Shown here piece by piece: positions 36,047 through 44,682 of a DNA stretch of 64,000 nucleotides (the first letter of the stretch is position 1; every line of letters starts with the position of its first letter). The translations under genes and the position numbers were made by a program. Source of the DNA: BACL21 sp038141525 (GTDB lineage: Bacteria; Bacteroidota; Bacteroidia; Flavobacteriales; Flavobacteriaceae); the NCBI GenBank assembly GCA_038141525.1, contig JAYQIF010000001.1, positions 186,001 to 250,000 on the forward strand, given 5' to 3'. The notes under the pieces were generated by a model that was not told the DNA's origin, ran no database searches, and saw only the letters and a program-made list of their open reading frames with translations.

Positions 36047-36910
36047 ATGAGACAGTTAAAAATCACCAAACAGGTCACCAACAGAGAGACCGCATCACTA
36101 GACAAATATCTCCAAGAAATAGGTAAAGTTGATCTAATTACCGCCGACGAAGAGGTGGAATTGGCCCAGCGCATCAAAGCCGGAGATCAGCGCGCATTGG
36201 AAAAACTAACCAAGGCTAATTTGCGTTTTGTTGTCTCTGTCGCCAAGCAATATCAGAATCAAGGTTTAACACTGCCCGATTTGATCAATGAAGGAAACCT
36301 AGGACTGATCAAGGCAGCACAACGCTTTGATGAAACGCGTGGGTTTAAATTTATTTCGTACGCCGTATGGTGGATTAGACAGTCTATTCTACAAGCTTTA
36401 GCTGAGCAATCTCGAATCGTACGTCTGCCCTTGAATAAAATTGGGAGCATCAACAAAATTAACAAGACTTTTGCCTTTTTGGAACAAGCCCACGAGCGTC
36501 CACCCTCTGCAGAAGAAATTGCTAAGGAGCTAGACATGACCATCAATGATGTCAAGGAATCGATGAAAAATTCTGGGCGTCATGTCTCTATGGATGCCCC
36601 GCTTGTTGAAGGTGAAGACTCTAACCTCTACGATGTATTGCGCAGTGGGGAATCGCCGAATCCAGACCGTACTCTGTTGCACGAATCCCTCAGAACAGAA
36701 ATTGAGCGCGCCCTTGAAACACTGACGCCAAGAGAAGCTGATGTGATTCGATTGTATTTTGGTTTAGGAAATCAACACCCCATGACCCTAGAGGAAATTG
36801 GAGAGACTTTTGATTTGACCCGCGAGCGTGTTCGTCAGATCAAAGAAAAGGCCATTAGAAGATTAAAGCATACCTCGAGAAGTAAAATTCTCAAAACCTA
36901 TTTGGGCTAG
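36047..36910 (+). CDS. rpoD: RNA polymerase primary sigma factor
   Basis: The housekeeping sigma factor of Bacteroidota, only 287 residues, lacking the large N-terminal region of E. coli RpoD. Region 1.2/2 is visible (L-D-K-Y-L-Q-E-I-G, L-R-F-V-V-S-V-A-K-Q-Y, L-I-N-E-G-N-L-G-L, Y-A-V-W-W-I-R-Q-S-I), then regions 3 and 4 with L-E-E-I-G-E-T-F-D-L-T-R-E-R-V-R-Q-I-K-E-K-A. This sigma recognises the TTG/TAnnTTTG promoters found through the window. A terminator follows. Confidence 0.96.
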   Translation: MRQLKITKQVTNRETASLDKYLQEIGKVDLITADEEVELAQRIKAGDQRALEKLTKANLRFVVSVAKQYQNQGLTLPDLINEGNLGLIKAAQRFDETRGFKFISYAVWWIRQSILQALAEQSRIVRLPLNKIGSINKINKTFAFLEQAHERPPSAEEIAKELDMTINDVKESMKNSGRHVSMDAPLVEGEDSNLYDVLRSGESPNPDRTLLHESLRTEIERALETLTPREADVIRLYFGLGNQHPMTLEEIGETFDLTRERVRQIKEKAIRRLKHTSRSKILKTYLG

Positions 36911-37000
36911 TGCCCCAATGAGCAGTTGAAACAAAATCAATAGTGAACTGCTAAAGGACGACAACAAGCGGTATTGAACTGTTTGTTTTTGATTGATGAG

Positions 37001-37029
37001 AACCTCCGGGACATTACCGGAGGTTTTTT
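37001..37029 (+). terminator. rpoD terminator
   Basis: AACCTCCGG/CCGGAGGTT arms with a 7-nt loop, followed by six Ts. Confidence 0.92.
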
Positions 37030-37030
37030 A

Positions 37031-37059
37031 TTGCATAAGGGTGTGATTTCGTACTTTTG
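37031..37059 (+). promoter_or_regulatory. Promoter of rpe-ypdA (TTG-N18-TACTTTTG)
   Basis: TTG at 37031-37033 and an exact -7 element TACTTTTG at 37052-37059; the rpe start is 14 nt downstream, so the leader is short. Confidence 0.72.
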
Positions 37060-37073
37060 TAAAAACTTCTCAC

Positions 37074-37733
37074 ATGGCACAGACCCTCATTGCACCCTCA
37101 GTTTTAGCAGCAGACTTCGCAAACTTAGAGCGCGATGTCACCATGATCAATAACAGTGAAGCCGATTGGTTTCATATCGACATTATGGATGGTGTTTTTG
37201 TGCCAAACATCAGTTTTGGCATGCCGGTGCTCAAAGCCATTGGACGACATGCACAAAAACCACTTGACGTCCATTTAATGATTGTCGACCCAGATCGTTA
37301 TATCAAGACCTTTGCCGATTTGGGAGCCGAAGTACTTACGGTGCATTATGAGGCTTGTACTCATTTACACCGCAGTATCGAGGCCATAAAACAAAACGGA
37401 ATGAAAGCGGGTGTCGCCCTTAATCCACATACGCCGGTCCATCTATTGAAAGATATTTTATGCGACCTAGATTTGATCTGCCTGATGAGTGTCAACCCCG
37501 GATTTGGCGGTCAAAAATTCATTGAGCGTACCTATGATAAAGTTCGTGAGCTAGACGCCATGCGACAAGAACAAAAGGCTAGTTTTGTGATCGAAATTGA
37601 CGGAGGCGTGACTAGTGATAATGCTGTGGCGTTAAAGCAGGCAGGGGCCGACGTGTTAGTGGCCGGTAGTTTTGTGTTCAAATCGCAAGATCCTGTAAAA
37701 ACTGTCGCCAATCTGAAGTCTTTGACTCAATAA
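37074..37733 (+). CDS. rpe: Ribulose-phosphate 3-epimerase
   Basis: Interconverts ribulose 5-phosphate and xylulose 5-phosphate in the pentose phosphate pathway. The 219-residue TIM barrel has A-P-S-V-L-A-A-D-F at the start, the metal/catalytic H-I-D-I-M-D-G-V-F-V-P-N, D-V-H-L-M, M-S-V-N-P-G-F-G-G-Q and E-I-D-G-G-V. It is 9 nt upstream of ypdA. Confidence 0.96.
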   Translation: MAQTLIAPSVLAADFANLERDVTMINNSEADWFHIDIMDGVFVPNISFGMPVLKAIGRHAQKPLDVHLMIVDPDRYIKTFADLGAEVLTVHYEACTHLHRSIEAIKQNGMKAGVALNPHTPVHLLKDILCDLDLICLMSVNPGFGGQKFIERTYDKVRELDAMRQEQKASFVIEIDGGVTSDNAVALKQAGADVLVAGSFVFKSQDPVKTVANLKSLTQ

Positions 37734-37742
37734 AACACCCTT

Positions 37743-38711
37743 ATGGCCGACCAAAAAGACGTACTGATCATTGGGGGCGGCCCTATTGGCTTAGCCTGTG
37801 GACTGGCTTGTGAACAGCATAACTTAAGCTACACAATAATCGAAAAAGGGGTGTTGGTCAATTCCATCTACCACTACCCGCGCAATATGAGGTTTTTCTC
37901 AACCTCCGATAAGCTCGAAATCGGGGGCATTCCGTTTATTAGTGCTCAACCCAAACCGGATCGAGACGAAGCCTTAGCGTATTACGGGCGTATCGGCAAT
38001 ACGCTTAAATCAAATCTCGCACTCTATGAACAAGTAACCCATATTGATGGCGCAGATGAACAATATAGCGTCATCACCGATAAAAATGTGCATCACTGCC
38101 GTAAGGTCGTTCTCGCTACGGGGTTTTATGACCTACCAAAAATGCTAGAGGTTCCGGGAGAGGATAAAGATAAAGTCCGACATTACTTTAGCGAGGGCCA
38201 TCCCTATGCCTTTAAAAAGACAATCGTGGTTGGCGCGAGTAACTCAGCTGTCGACGCGGCTTTAGAGATTTACCGCAAAGGCGGAGAAGTCACCATGGTC
38301 GTGCGTGGTAGTAGCATTGGGCAGCGCGTTAAATATTGGGTTAAACCAGACATCGAAAATCGCATAGCCGAGGGCAGCATCAAAGCCTATTTTAACAGCC
38401 ATATCACTAACATTGACGATGACCAGGTCACAATAATGACGCCCGATGGCTCAGAGATATTAGACAATGACTTCGTTTTGGCACTAACGGGGTATCGACC
38501 AAATCTCAATTTTTTAGAAAAAAATGGGATCGCAATCGACCCACAAGAAAATCAAAGACCACAGTACAATCCCGAGACTATGGAATCCAATCGCCCAGGA
38601 CTTTATTTGGCCGGTGTGATTTGTGGTGGGCTACAAACGCATTTGTGGTTTATCGAAAACTCAAGAATACATGCAAAACAGATTGTCGCGCATATTACAA
38701 GGCAAAAATAA
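37743..38711 (+). CDS. ypdA: YpdA-family FAD/NADPH disulfide reductase
   Basis: A 322-residue thioredoxin-reductase-like flavoprotein with an FAD motif I-I-G-G-G-P-I-G-L-A-C-G at 10-21, an A-T-G-F-Y segment, an NADPH motif V-V-G-A-S-N-S-A-V-D-A-A near 165 and L-Y-L-A-G-V near 290. There is no C-x-x-C redox pair. YpdA/Bdr of Firmicutes reduces bacillithiol disulfide, using a conserved Cys near the N-terminus (A-C-G here). Bacillithiol use is an inference. It shares a transcript with rpe. Confidence 0.85.
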   Translation: MADQKDVLIIGGGPIGLACGLACEQHNLSYTIIEKGVLVNSIYHYPRNMRFFSTSDKLEIGGIPFISAQPKPDRDEALAYYGRIGNTLKSNLALYEQVTHIDGADEQYSVITDKNVHHCRKVVLATGFYDLPKMLEVPGEDKDKVRHYFSEGHPYAFKKTIVVGASNSAVDAALEIYRKGGEVTMVVRGSSIGQRVKYWVKPDIENRIAEGSIKAYFNSHITNIDDDQVTIMTPDGSEILDNDFVLALTGYRPNLNFLEKNGIAIDPQENQRPQYNPETMESNRPGLYLAGVICGGLQTHLWFIENSRIHAKQIVAHITRQK

Positions 38712-38780
38712 CCCAACAAAAACAAGCCAAATCAGTCCAAAAGCCCCTTTAAAAGGCTAAGAATTTAATGGACCTTTTTG

Positions 38781-38788
38781 TATCTTCG
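38781..38788 (+). promoter_or_regulatory. Promoter -7 element of tRNA-Arg
   Basis: TATCTTCG matches 7 of 8 positions of TAnnTTTG, the same TTCG variant as before rpsO, and lies 40 nt upstream of the tRNA. Confidence 0.45.
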
Positions 38789-38828
38789 CCACCTCATTTG
38801 GCAATCAAAACAACCAAAAGACATATCA

Positions 38829-38902
38829 GGCCCAGTAGTTCAACTGGATAGAATATCAGATTTCGGCTCTGAGGGTTGGGGGTTCGAATCCTCCCTGGGT
38901 CA
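38829..38902 (+). tRNA. tRNA-Arg (anticodon TCG)
   Basis: A 74-nt cloverleaf: acceptor GGCCCAG/CTGGGTC (one G-U), D-stem GTTC/GAAT, anticodon stem TCAGA/TCTGA with loop TTTCGGC (anticodon TCG, reads CGA and probably other CGN codons), variable loop GGGTT, T-arm with TTCGAAT and discriminator A. CCA is not encoded. Confidence 0.95.
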
Positions 38903-38914
38903 CATCAAGCACAA
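38896..38914 (+). repeat. Direct repeat copy 1 at the tRNA-Arg 3' end
   Basis: TGGRTCACATCAAGCACAA (R = G here) covers the last 7 nt of the tRNA gene and 12 nt beyond. A second copy with one mismatch is at 39067-39085. Confidence 0.7.
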
Positions 38915-38915
38915 G

Positions 38916-38945
38916 ACCACGCCCATGGCGTGGTTCTTTGTTTTT
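38916..38945 (+). terminator. Probable tRNA-Arg terminator
   Basis: ACCACGCC/GGCGTGGT arms around CAT, followed by a T-rich run, 14 nt after the tRNA. Confidence 0.75.
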
Positions 38946-39066
38946 AGAAGAAAACGTGGACCGAAAGTTAAGGGTTTTCGCAGAAAAATAAAGGAATCGA
39001 GCGCGAGCGCGTGGTTTTGTATTTGCAGTAGTGCGCGCTAATTGAGGATTATCCCCGATAATCAAC

Positions 39067-39085
39067 TGGATCACATCAAGCACAA
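39067..39085 (+). repeat. Direct repeat copy 2, downstream of tRNA-Arg
   Basis: The same 19 bp as at 38896 with A in place of G. The ~150 bp between the copies holds the tRNA terminator and no gene that I can support. Confidence 0.7.
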
Positions 39086-39115
39086 AAAAAGCAAGCCAAT
39101 AGGCTTGCTTTTTTT
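39084..39115. terminator. Bidirectional terminator at the end of the dcw cluster
   Basis: GCAAGCC/GGCTTGC arms around AATA, with seven As before and seven Ts after. It is 30 nt beyond the ftsZ stop on the minus strand and would end the long mraZ-ftsZ transcription unit. Confidence 0.92.
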
Positions 39116-39144
39116 CATTTACACGAGTCTTTTGACAGCATCAA

Positions 39145-41180
39145 TTAATCGACATTATCGTGTAAAAAACTATTGTTTGAGCGCAAATCAATTTCATCAT
39201 CCTCCAGATTAACCGTAGTTCGAGAGAGTTGATCGTCTTGGTTTTTGGTGTCGTCTAATTCAATACCCATACGCTTGTAAGCCGGCTGACGCTCAATCTC
39301 GTCAATTTTGGATGCGCTGTTGCGGAATTTATAATTAAACTCCTTCATCTTTCGTTTGCGCTCTTCTGTGCGCTCACGCAATAATTGAGCGATGGGGGTA
39401 TTGACTGGGTCTTGAGCTCCAGGATTGTCCTCAGATTTTTCCTCTGGTACAACCTTCGTACTGAGGGACATTTCTTGCTCAAGTTCCGTGTCTTGCTCGA
39501 CCACAACTTCAGCAGCTACTGAAGAATCCGTTTCTTGGTCAAGCACATAGCGTATTGGTTTCTGAGGTTCAGCCGCAGTATCAGCGGCGGCGAAGTCTTG
39601 TTCCTGCTCGGGTTCTTGCTCTAAGGGGTCCGCACTCAAATCATGGACCACAGCTTCTTGATCCGCCGTCACAAGCTCGGGAGCGAAGACCTCGATGTCC
39701 ATAATGTCCGCTTGTTCTTGCTGATTGATCGGAAGATCAAACATGAGCATTTGATCTTGTGTGGATGTCTCGAGCTCTTCGGATACCGCATCACCCACAT
39801 TCTGTTGATCAGGTTGCTCATCAACCGAAATAATTTCAAAGTCGTTCACTTCGATGTCATTGACCACCACTTGTTGAAACTCTGCTAAATAATTAATATC
39901 CACGATTTCTGCCTGAACAGAAATATTGCGAATGAGTTCTGAAGTTGGCACGTATCCCTCAAAAGACACCTCATCTGCTGATTCATGCTCCTCTTGATCC
40001 TCTTGATTTTCAAAAAGCGTATGACGAATTACTTTTGGGGTTCATTACTACTTATTGGATCGGGCTCCGGCGACTTAACCTCTTTATTGTACGTCGGCTG
40101 GGGGGTATCTTCCGTACTCAAATCATAAGCGGCACGCTGCTCCTCCTCTAGCGTGTGAATAATGCGCTTAGCCTCCGTATGGACGATATGGTTCTGTTGT
40201 TCTGGATCAAAACCAGTAGCAATAACTGTAATGGCAATCGCTCCCTGTAGCGCATCATCTTCGCCTACACCCATAATTATGTTGGCACTATGTCCTGCCT
40301 CCTCTTGGATGTAATCACTAATTTCTCCAATTTCATCAATGGTAATCTCCTCTGAACCACTGACAATGAGCAATAAGACATTCTTTGCCCCAGCAATTTT
40401 ATTATCGTTCAGCAGTGGAGAGTCTAACGCCTGGGATATAGCTTCTTTCGCACGGTTTGAGCCAATTGCTGTCGCACTTCCCATTATTGCGGTACCGCTA
40501 TTGGCCAGCACAGTTTTGGCATCGCGCAAGTCAATATTTTGGGTATAGTGATGGGTAATTACCTCAGCAATACCTCGTGCAGCGGTAGCCAAAACTTCGT
40601 CCGCTTTGGAGAACCCTGCCTTAAAGCCCAAATTACCGTATACTTCACGTAATTTATTGTTGTTCACAACAATTAGTGAATCCACGTTTTGTCGGAGGTT
40701 TTCGATCCCTATTTGCGCTTGATCATTGCGGAGCTTGCCTTCAAATTGAAAGGGCATGGTAACAATACCAACAGTTAAAATATCTAGTTCTCTAGCCATT
40801 TGCGCAATAATCGGTGCTGCTCCAGTTCCTGTGCCACCACCCATACCAGCAGTAATGAAAATCATTTTGGTATTGGTCGAAAGCATATCGCGAATTTCTT
40901 GGACAGACTCCACCGCGGCCTGTTCTCCAATCTTTGGATTTGCCCCAGCTCCCAGTCCTTCGGTCAGAGAAACACCAAGCTGTATTTTAACGGGGACAGC
41001 ACTGTTTTCAAGGGCTTGAGCATCGGTATTACATATGACAAAATCAACACCTTTAATGCCCTGACTGAAAATGTGGTTGATCGCGTTACTTCCTCCCCCG
41101 CCAACACCCACGACTTTAATGACATTGGATTGATTCTTAGGGAGATCAAATGAAATATTATCAAATTCTTGGTGGCTCAT
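39145..41180 (-). CDS. ftsZ: Cell division GTPase FtsZ with long acidic C-terminal region, frameshifted
   Basis: The tubulin-like protein of the division ring. The first 320 residues are the GTPase core: G-V-G-G-G-G-S-N-A, the tubulin signature G-G-G-T-G-T-G, and N-N-N-K. After S-P-E-P-D-P the first frame stops at 40029. Adding one base near 40037-40046 gives T-P-K-V-I-R-H-T-L-F-E, which joins the frame running to 39145. That part is a ~300-residue acidic, Gln/Glu-rich region ending R-S-N-N-S-F-L-H-D-N-V-D, the flavobacterial FtsZ C-terminus. The corrected protein is ~678 residues. A separate acidic protein is unlikely because that frame has no convincing start. Confidence 0.92.
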
Positions 41181-41205
41181 AAAGGTTGTCTTTTTGGCAC
41201 AATAT

Positions 41206-42549
41206 TTATTCTGCGTTATCTAAAAATTCTTTAAACTTGTCGGCCCATTTATCGAAAAAACCCCGTGAAACGTTTTGCTCTTGCTCGATTTCTTCTTCGG
41301 ACCCTTGGTCTTCTGTTTGGGCGGTAGGGGCGGATTCTGGCTCAGTTCCAAGCGACACTTTTAATTTTGCCGAGGAGTGTGTTCTATTTTTCTCGTTCAA
41401 ACTCGTCAAAACCAAACCTACTGCTGTAGCATACATTGGACTGGTAGTCTCGCTATCGCTATCTCCGGCTAGATGTTCGTTTGGATAACCAATACGCGTA
41501 TCCATACCGGTAATGTATTCTACCAACTGTTTTAAATGGCGCAACTGGGATCCTCCTCCGGTCAAAACAATACCCGCGATAAGCTTTTTCTTTTGTTCCT
41601 CGTGACCGTAATTCCTGATTTCGAGATAAACTTGCTCGATGATTTCTACTACTCGGGCGTGGATGATTTTAGAGAGGTTCTTTAGGCTGATTTCTTTAGG
41701 GTCACGGCCGCGCAAACCAGGAATAGAGACAATTTCGTTGTCTTTGTTTTCACCGGGCCAGGCCGATCCAAATTTAATTTTTAACAGCTCCGCCTGTTTT
41801 TCAATTATTGAACAGCCTTCTTTGATGTCCTCAGTAACCACATTGCCTCCGAATGGAATGACTGCTGTATGTCGTATGATGCCATCTTTAAAAATAGCCA
41901 AATCCGTGGTCCCTCCCCCGATATCAATCAATGCCACCCCGGCTTCTTTTTCCTCTTGACTCAAAACAGCATTTGATGAGGCCAGTGGCTCCAGGGTAAT
42001 GCCCGATAAATCAAGTCCGGAGCTTTTCACACAGCGCCCGATATTGCGAATCGATGAAACCTGACCAACCACCACATGAAAATTGGCCTCAAGTCGTCCA
42101 CCATACATCCCAATTGGTTCTTTAATCTCGGCTTGGCCATCGACTTTAAAATCTTGCGGCAAGACATGTATGATTTCCTCGCCAGGTAACATTACTAATT
42201 TGTGGACTTGGTCGCACAATCGTTCTATATCTTGATCGTGAATGACTTCATCGCTATTGTTTCTGGTGATATAATCGCTGTGTTGAAGGCTACGAATATG
42301 TTGACCGGCAATACCCACAACAACATCGCTTATGGTCATTCCTGAACTACTTTCAGCATCTTGTACCGCCTGTTGAATCGATTGAATTGTTTGCGTGATG
42401 TTGTTGACCACGCCGCGATGTACCCCCAGACTTTTGGATTTACCAATACCCAAAATCTCCATTTTGCCAAATTCGTTTTTGCGTCCAATCATGGCCACAA
42501 TTTTCGTGGTTCCGATATCCAGACCTACAGCGATATTTTCTTGTTCCAT
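41206..42549 (-). CDS. ftsA: Cell division protein FtsA
   Basis: An actin-like ATPase that tethers FtsZ to the membrane (447 residues). ATP-binding motifs are V-G-L-D-I-G-T-T-K-I near 8, A-L-I-D-I-G-G-G-T-T-D near 208 and G-I-V-L-T-G-G-G-S near 330. After a variable acidic linker the C-terminus ends F-F-D-K-W-A-D-K-F-K-E-F-L, an amphipathic helix that fits the membrane-targeting sequence. It lies 4 nt after ftsQ and 25 nt before ftsZ. Confidence 0.96.
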   Translation of the reverse strand: MEQENIAVGLDIGTTKIVAMIGRKNEFGKMEILGIGKSKSLGVHRGVVNNITQTIQSIQQAVQDAESSSGMTISDVVVGIAGQHIRSLQHSDYITRNNSDEVIHDQDIERLCDQVHKLVMLPGEEIIHVLPQDFKVDGQAEIKEPIGMYGGRLEANFHVVVGQVSSIRNIGRCVKSSGLDLSGITLEPLASSNAVLSQEEKEAGVALIDIGGGTTDLAIFKDGIIRHTAVIPFGGNVVTEDIKEGCSIIEKQAELLKIKFGSAWPGENKDNEIVSIPGLRGRDPKEISLKNLSKIIHARVVEIIEQVYLEIRNYGHEEQKKKLIAGIVLTGGGSQLRHLKQLVEYITGMDTRIGYPNEHLAGDSDSETTSPMYATAVGLVLTSLNEKNRTHSSAKLKVSLGTEPESAPTAQTEDQGSEEEIEQEQNVSRGFFDKWADKFKEFLDNAE

Positions 42550-42553
42550 GTCT

Positions 42554-43267
42554 TTATTCGGTGGCGACCACCTGATTATTAAATCTTAAATCGATTTTAT
42601 TGAATTGCTTTTGCTCCTGCTGTTTTTGCATATTTTGATAAAATGCTTTAAAATTTCGGAGCTTCACAGCCACGTCATTAACGGGACCCAGAAGCAATGA
42701 ATATGTTACTTGGCGCAGCCTCAACTCAAAATTTCCGTCAGCATCTACTGTTACTTCCGTAACCATTGGATGTAAAAATTCATCCTTGTTGATGGTAAGC
42801 AATAACGCCTTTAAGGCTTCTAAATGCAACAAAACCTCACCAGTGACAATTGGCACTCGGGCAGTGTACAGGTTCGAAAGCGGCATTGGTTGTCCTTGTT
42901 CATCAATGTAAAAACTAGGGTTGTCTATAACACGACCAATCGGCTTTTTGGTCTGAATTTTCGCCCCAATTTTACCATCAATTGAGATAAAAACCTGAGC
43001 CTGATACACCATAGGATGCTGCAGTAATCGGGCTTCCATCTCTTTCAAAACTAAAGTTTCTTTGGGGATACTCGAAAGCGGCTCATTATTTTGTATTAAC
43101 AATTTATTAACCGAGTCTAGGGCAATAAACGGCTGTGGATTTCCAACAAATTTAACCGCCAAATCACGACAATAACGCTGAGTATTTCTCTGATGTGCAA
43201 AGCCCATCAAAAACAAAATTAGCCCCGCCATCACGATCATTTTTAGTGGATACCAGTACCGTTTCAT
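42554..43267 (-). CDS. ftsQ: Cell division protein FtsQ
   Basis: A 237-residue bitopic protein with a short cytoplasmic N-terminus, one membrane helix (residues ~8-24) and a periplasmic POTRA/FtsQ domain (E-A-R-L-L-Q-H-P-M-V-Y-Q-A-Q-V, P-I-G-R-V, Y-I-D-E-Q-G-Q-P-M-P). It connects FtsL/FtsB-type proteins and FtsI-W in the divisome. It overlaps murC by 4 nt (ATGA). Confidence 0.9.
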   Translation of the reverse strand: MKRYWYPLKMIVMAGLILFLMGFAHQRNTQRYCRDLAVKFVGNPQPFIALDSVNKLLIQNNEPLSSIPKETLVLKEMEARLLQHPMVYQAQVFISIDGKIGAKIQTKKPIGRVIDNPSFYIDEQGQPMPLSNLYTARVPIVTGEVLLHLEALKALLLTINKDEFLHPMVTEVTVDADGNFELRLRQVTYSLLLGPVNDVAVKLRNFKAFYQNMQKQQEQKQFNKIDLRFNNQVVATE

Positions 43268-44682
43268 GAAGTCAATTTTTCTATTAAACTATTCACGTAA
43301 AGCCCAATATCGCCCGCTCCTGCAACTACAAATACATTTGGGGATCTCTGCTCTGTATCCGTGCTATGTGCCTCATGAACAAAAGCCTCTAAGGCCTGAG
43401 AAGAGTCCAAAGACTGTACGCTATCCGTGTGGCACATACCGGCTAACCAAGAACTATCTACTCCTGGAATTGGCAATTCACGTGCCGGATAAATGGGCAT
43501 CAAGATAACGCGCTCAAATTCATTCAGGACCTGAGCAAATTCCGATACAAAATCCCTTGTACGGCTGTACAAATGAGGCTGAAACAACAAAACATGTGAT
43601 TGATCTGGATAAAATTCCTTGACTCCTTGCAGCAATGCCCTGAGTTCTGTTGGGTGATGGGCATAATCATCGATCAGCACGCGCCCATCGGATAATTTAT
43701 ACTGATTAAAACGCCGTTGTATCCCCTGAAAATTTTTCAAAGACCGGGCGATTTCCTGCTTCGTTAAACCACATCCTCGAGCCATAGCCACAGCCATCAT
43801 CACGTTCGTCAAATTGTGGCGTCCTGGCAATGGTCCAGTTAACCCTTCCCAAAGCTCATCATCAAACCTAAGATCAAAACGATAGGCGCCATCAACGACA
43901 GCCACCCGCTGCGCTCTGATTTTGGCCTGATCAGCAAAGCCAACGGTAACCCCATCGAATGCTAAACCCTCTGTGATCATGAGGTGTTCCGTGTCCAGGG
44001 AATGGGCAAATAATTCAAAAGCCGCAACAAAAGTTTCTTTGTCTTGATAGATATCCAAATGATCCGGGTCAACGCTTGTAATACACGCCCAATGTGGATG
44101 GATTGTCAAAAACGAGCGATCAAATTCATCGGCTTCGACAACACAAAACTCAGGAGTTTTGCCATCGGCTAAGGCAGATATCATAGCATCTGGTAAAACG
44201 AGATTTGAATCGTAATTCACAGCGACGCCCCCCAGAAAACCAATCCCCTGCTTACCCGAATCCACCAAAAGATGAGCCAAAATTGCCGAAGTAGTAGTTT
44301 TTCCGTGCGTCCCAGCCACGGCCAGTACTTTTTTTGATTCAGAACTAATCATGCCCAGTAGCTCAGCGCGTTTGACCATCTCAAAACCACTTCGCTTGGC
44401 CTCCATCATCCAGGGATCACTTTGAGACACTGCTGGGGTCCAAACAATCAGGGTTTCTTGAGCAAATTGCCGATCAAACCACTGCTCCAGCGGCTGGGCA
44501 TCATGAGCAATGATCGCACCCTTTTTTTGCATGTTTTGGGTGATATCAGACGACGTTCGGTCATAACCCAACACTGTTTTTCCCTGAATTAATAAGTATT
44601 GTGCCAACGCACTCATGCCGATCCCTCCTATTCCCAGAAAAATAAAACGTGAATATCGATGATGACGTAAATCCAAACTCAT
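43264..44682 (-). CDS. murC: UDP-N-acetylmuramate--L-alanine ligase
   Basis: First amino-acid ligase of peptidoglycan precursor synthesis. The N-terminal Rossmann motif F-L-G-I-G-G-I-G-M-S-A-L-A, the ATP loop G-T-H-G-K-T-T-T-S near 119, E-A-D-E-F-D, and Y-A-H-H-P-T-E are all present. I chose the ATG at 44682, which overlaps the murG stop as ATGA, over the GTG two codons upstream. About 472 residues, a normal length. Confidence 0.96.
   Translation of the reverse strand: MSLDLRHHRYSRFIFLGIGGIGMSALAQYLLIQGKTVLGYDRTSSDITQNMQKKGAIIAHDAQPLEQWFDRQFAQETLIVWTPAVSQSDPWMMEAKRSGFEMVKRAELLGMISSESKKVLAVAGTHGKTTTSAILAHLLVDSGKQGIGFLGGVAVNYDSNLVLPDAMISALADGKTPEFCVVEADEFDRSFLTIHPHWACITSVDPDHLDIYQDKETFVAAFELFAHSLDTEHLMITEGLAFDGVTVGFADQAKIRAQRVAVVDGAYRFDLRFDDELWEGLTGPLPGRHNLTNVMMAVAMARGCGLTKQEIARSLKNFQGIQRRFNQYKLSDGRVLIDDYAHHPTELRALLQGVKEFYPDQSHVLLFQPHLYSRTRDFVSEFAQVLNEFERVILMPIYPARELPIPGVDSSWLAGMCHTDSVQSLDSSQALEAFVHEAHSTDTEQRSPNVFVVAGAGDIGLYVNSLIEKLTS

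Noticed and set aside
38778..39041. Plus-strand 87-codon ORF across the tRNA
   Set aside because: It reads through the tRNA-Arg gene and its terminator and has no protein-like pattern.
38856..39083. Minus-strand ORF containing G-G-F-E-P-P-T-L-R-A-E-I
   Set aside because: It is the antisense translation of the tRNA-Arg gene, a well-known false protein; nothing else in it looks coding.
39145..39969. Separate acidic protein gene downstream of ftsZ
   Set aside because: Its frame has only a GTG start, continues the FtsZ tail when one base is added, and ends with the FtsZ C-terminal sequence of Flavobacteriia.
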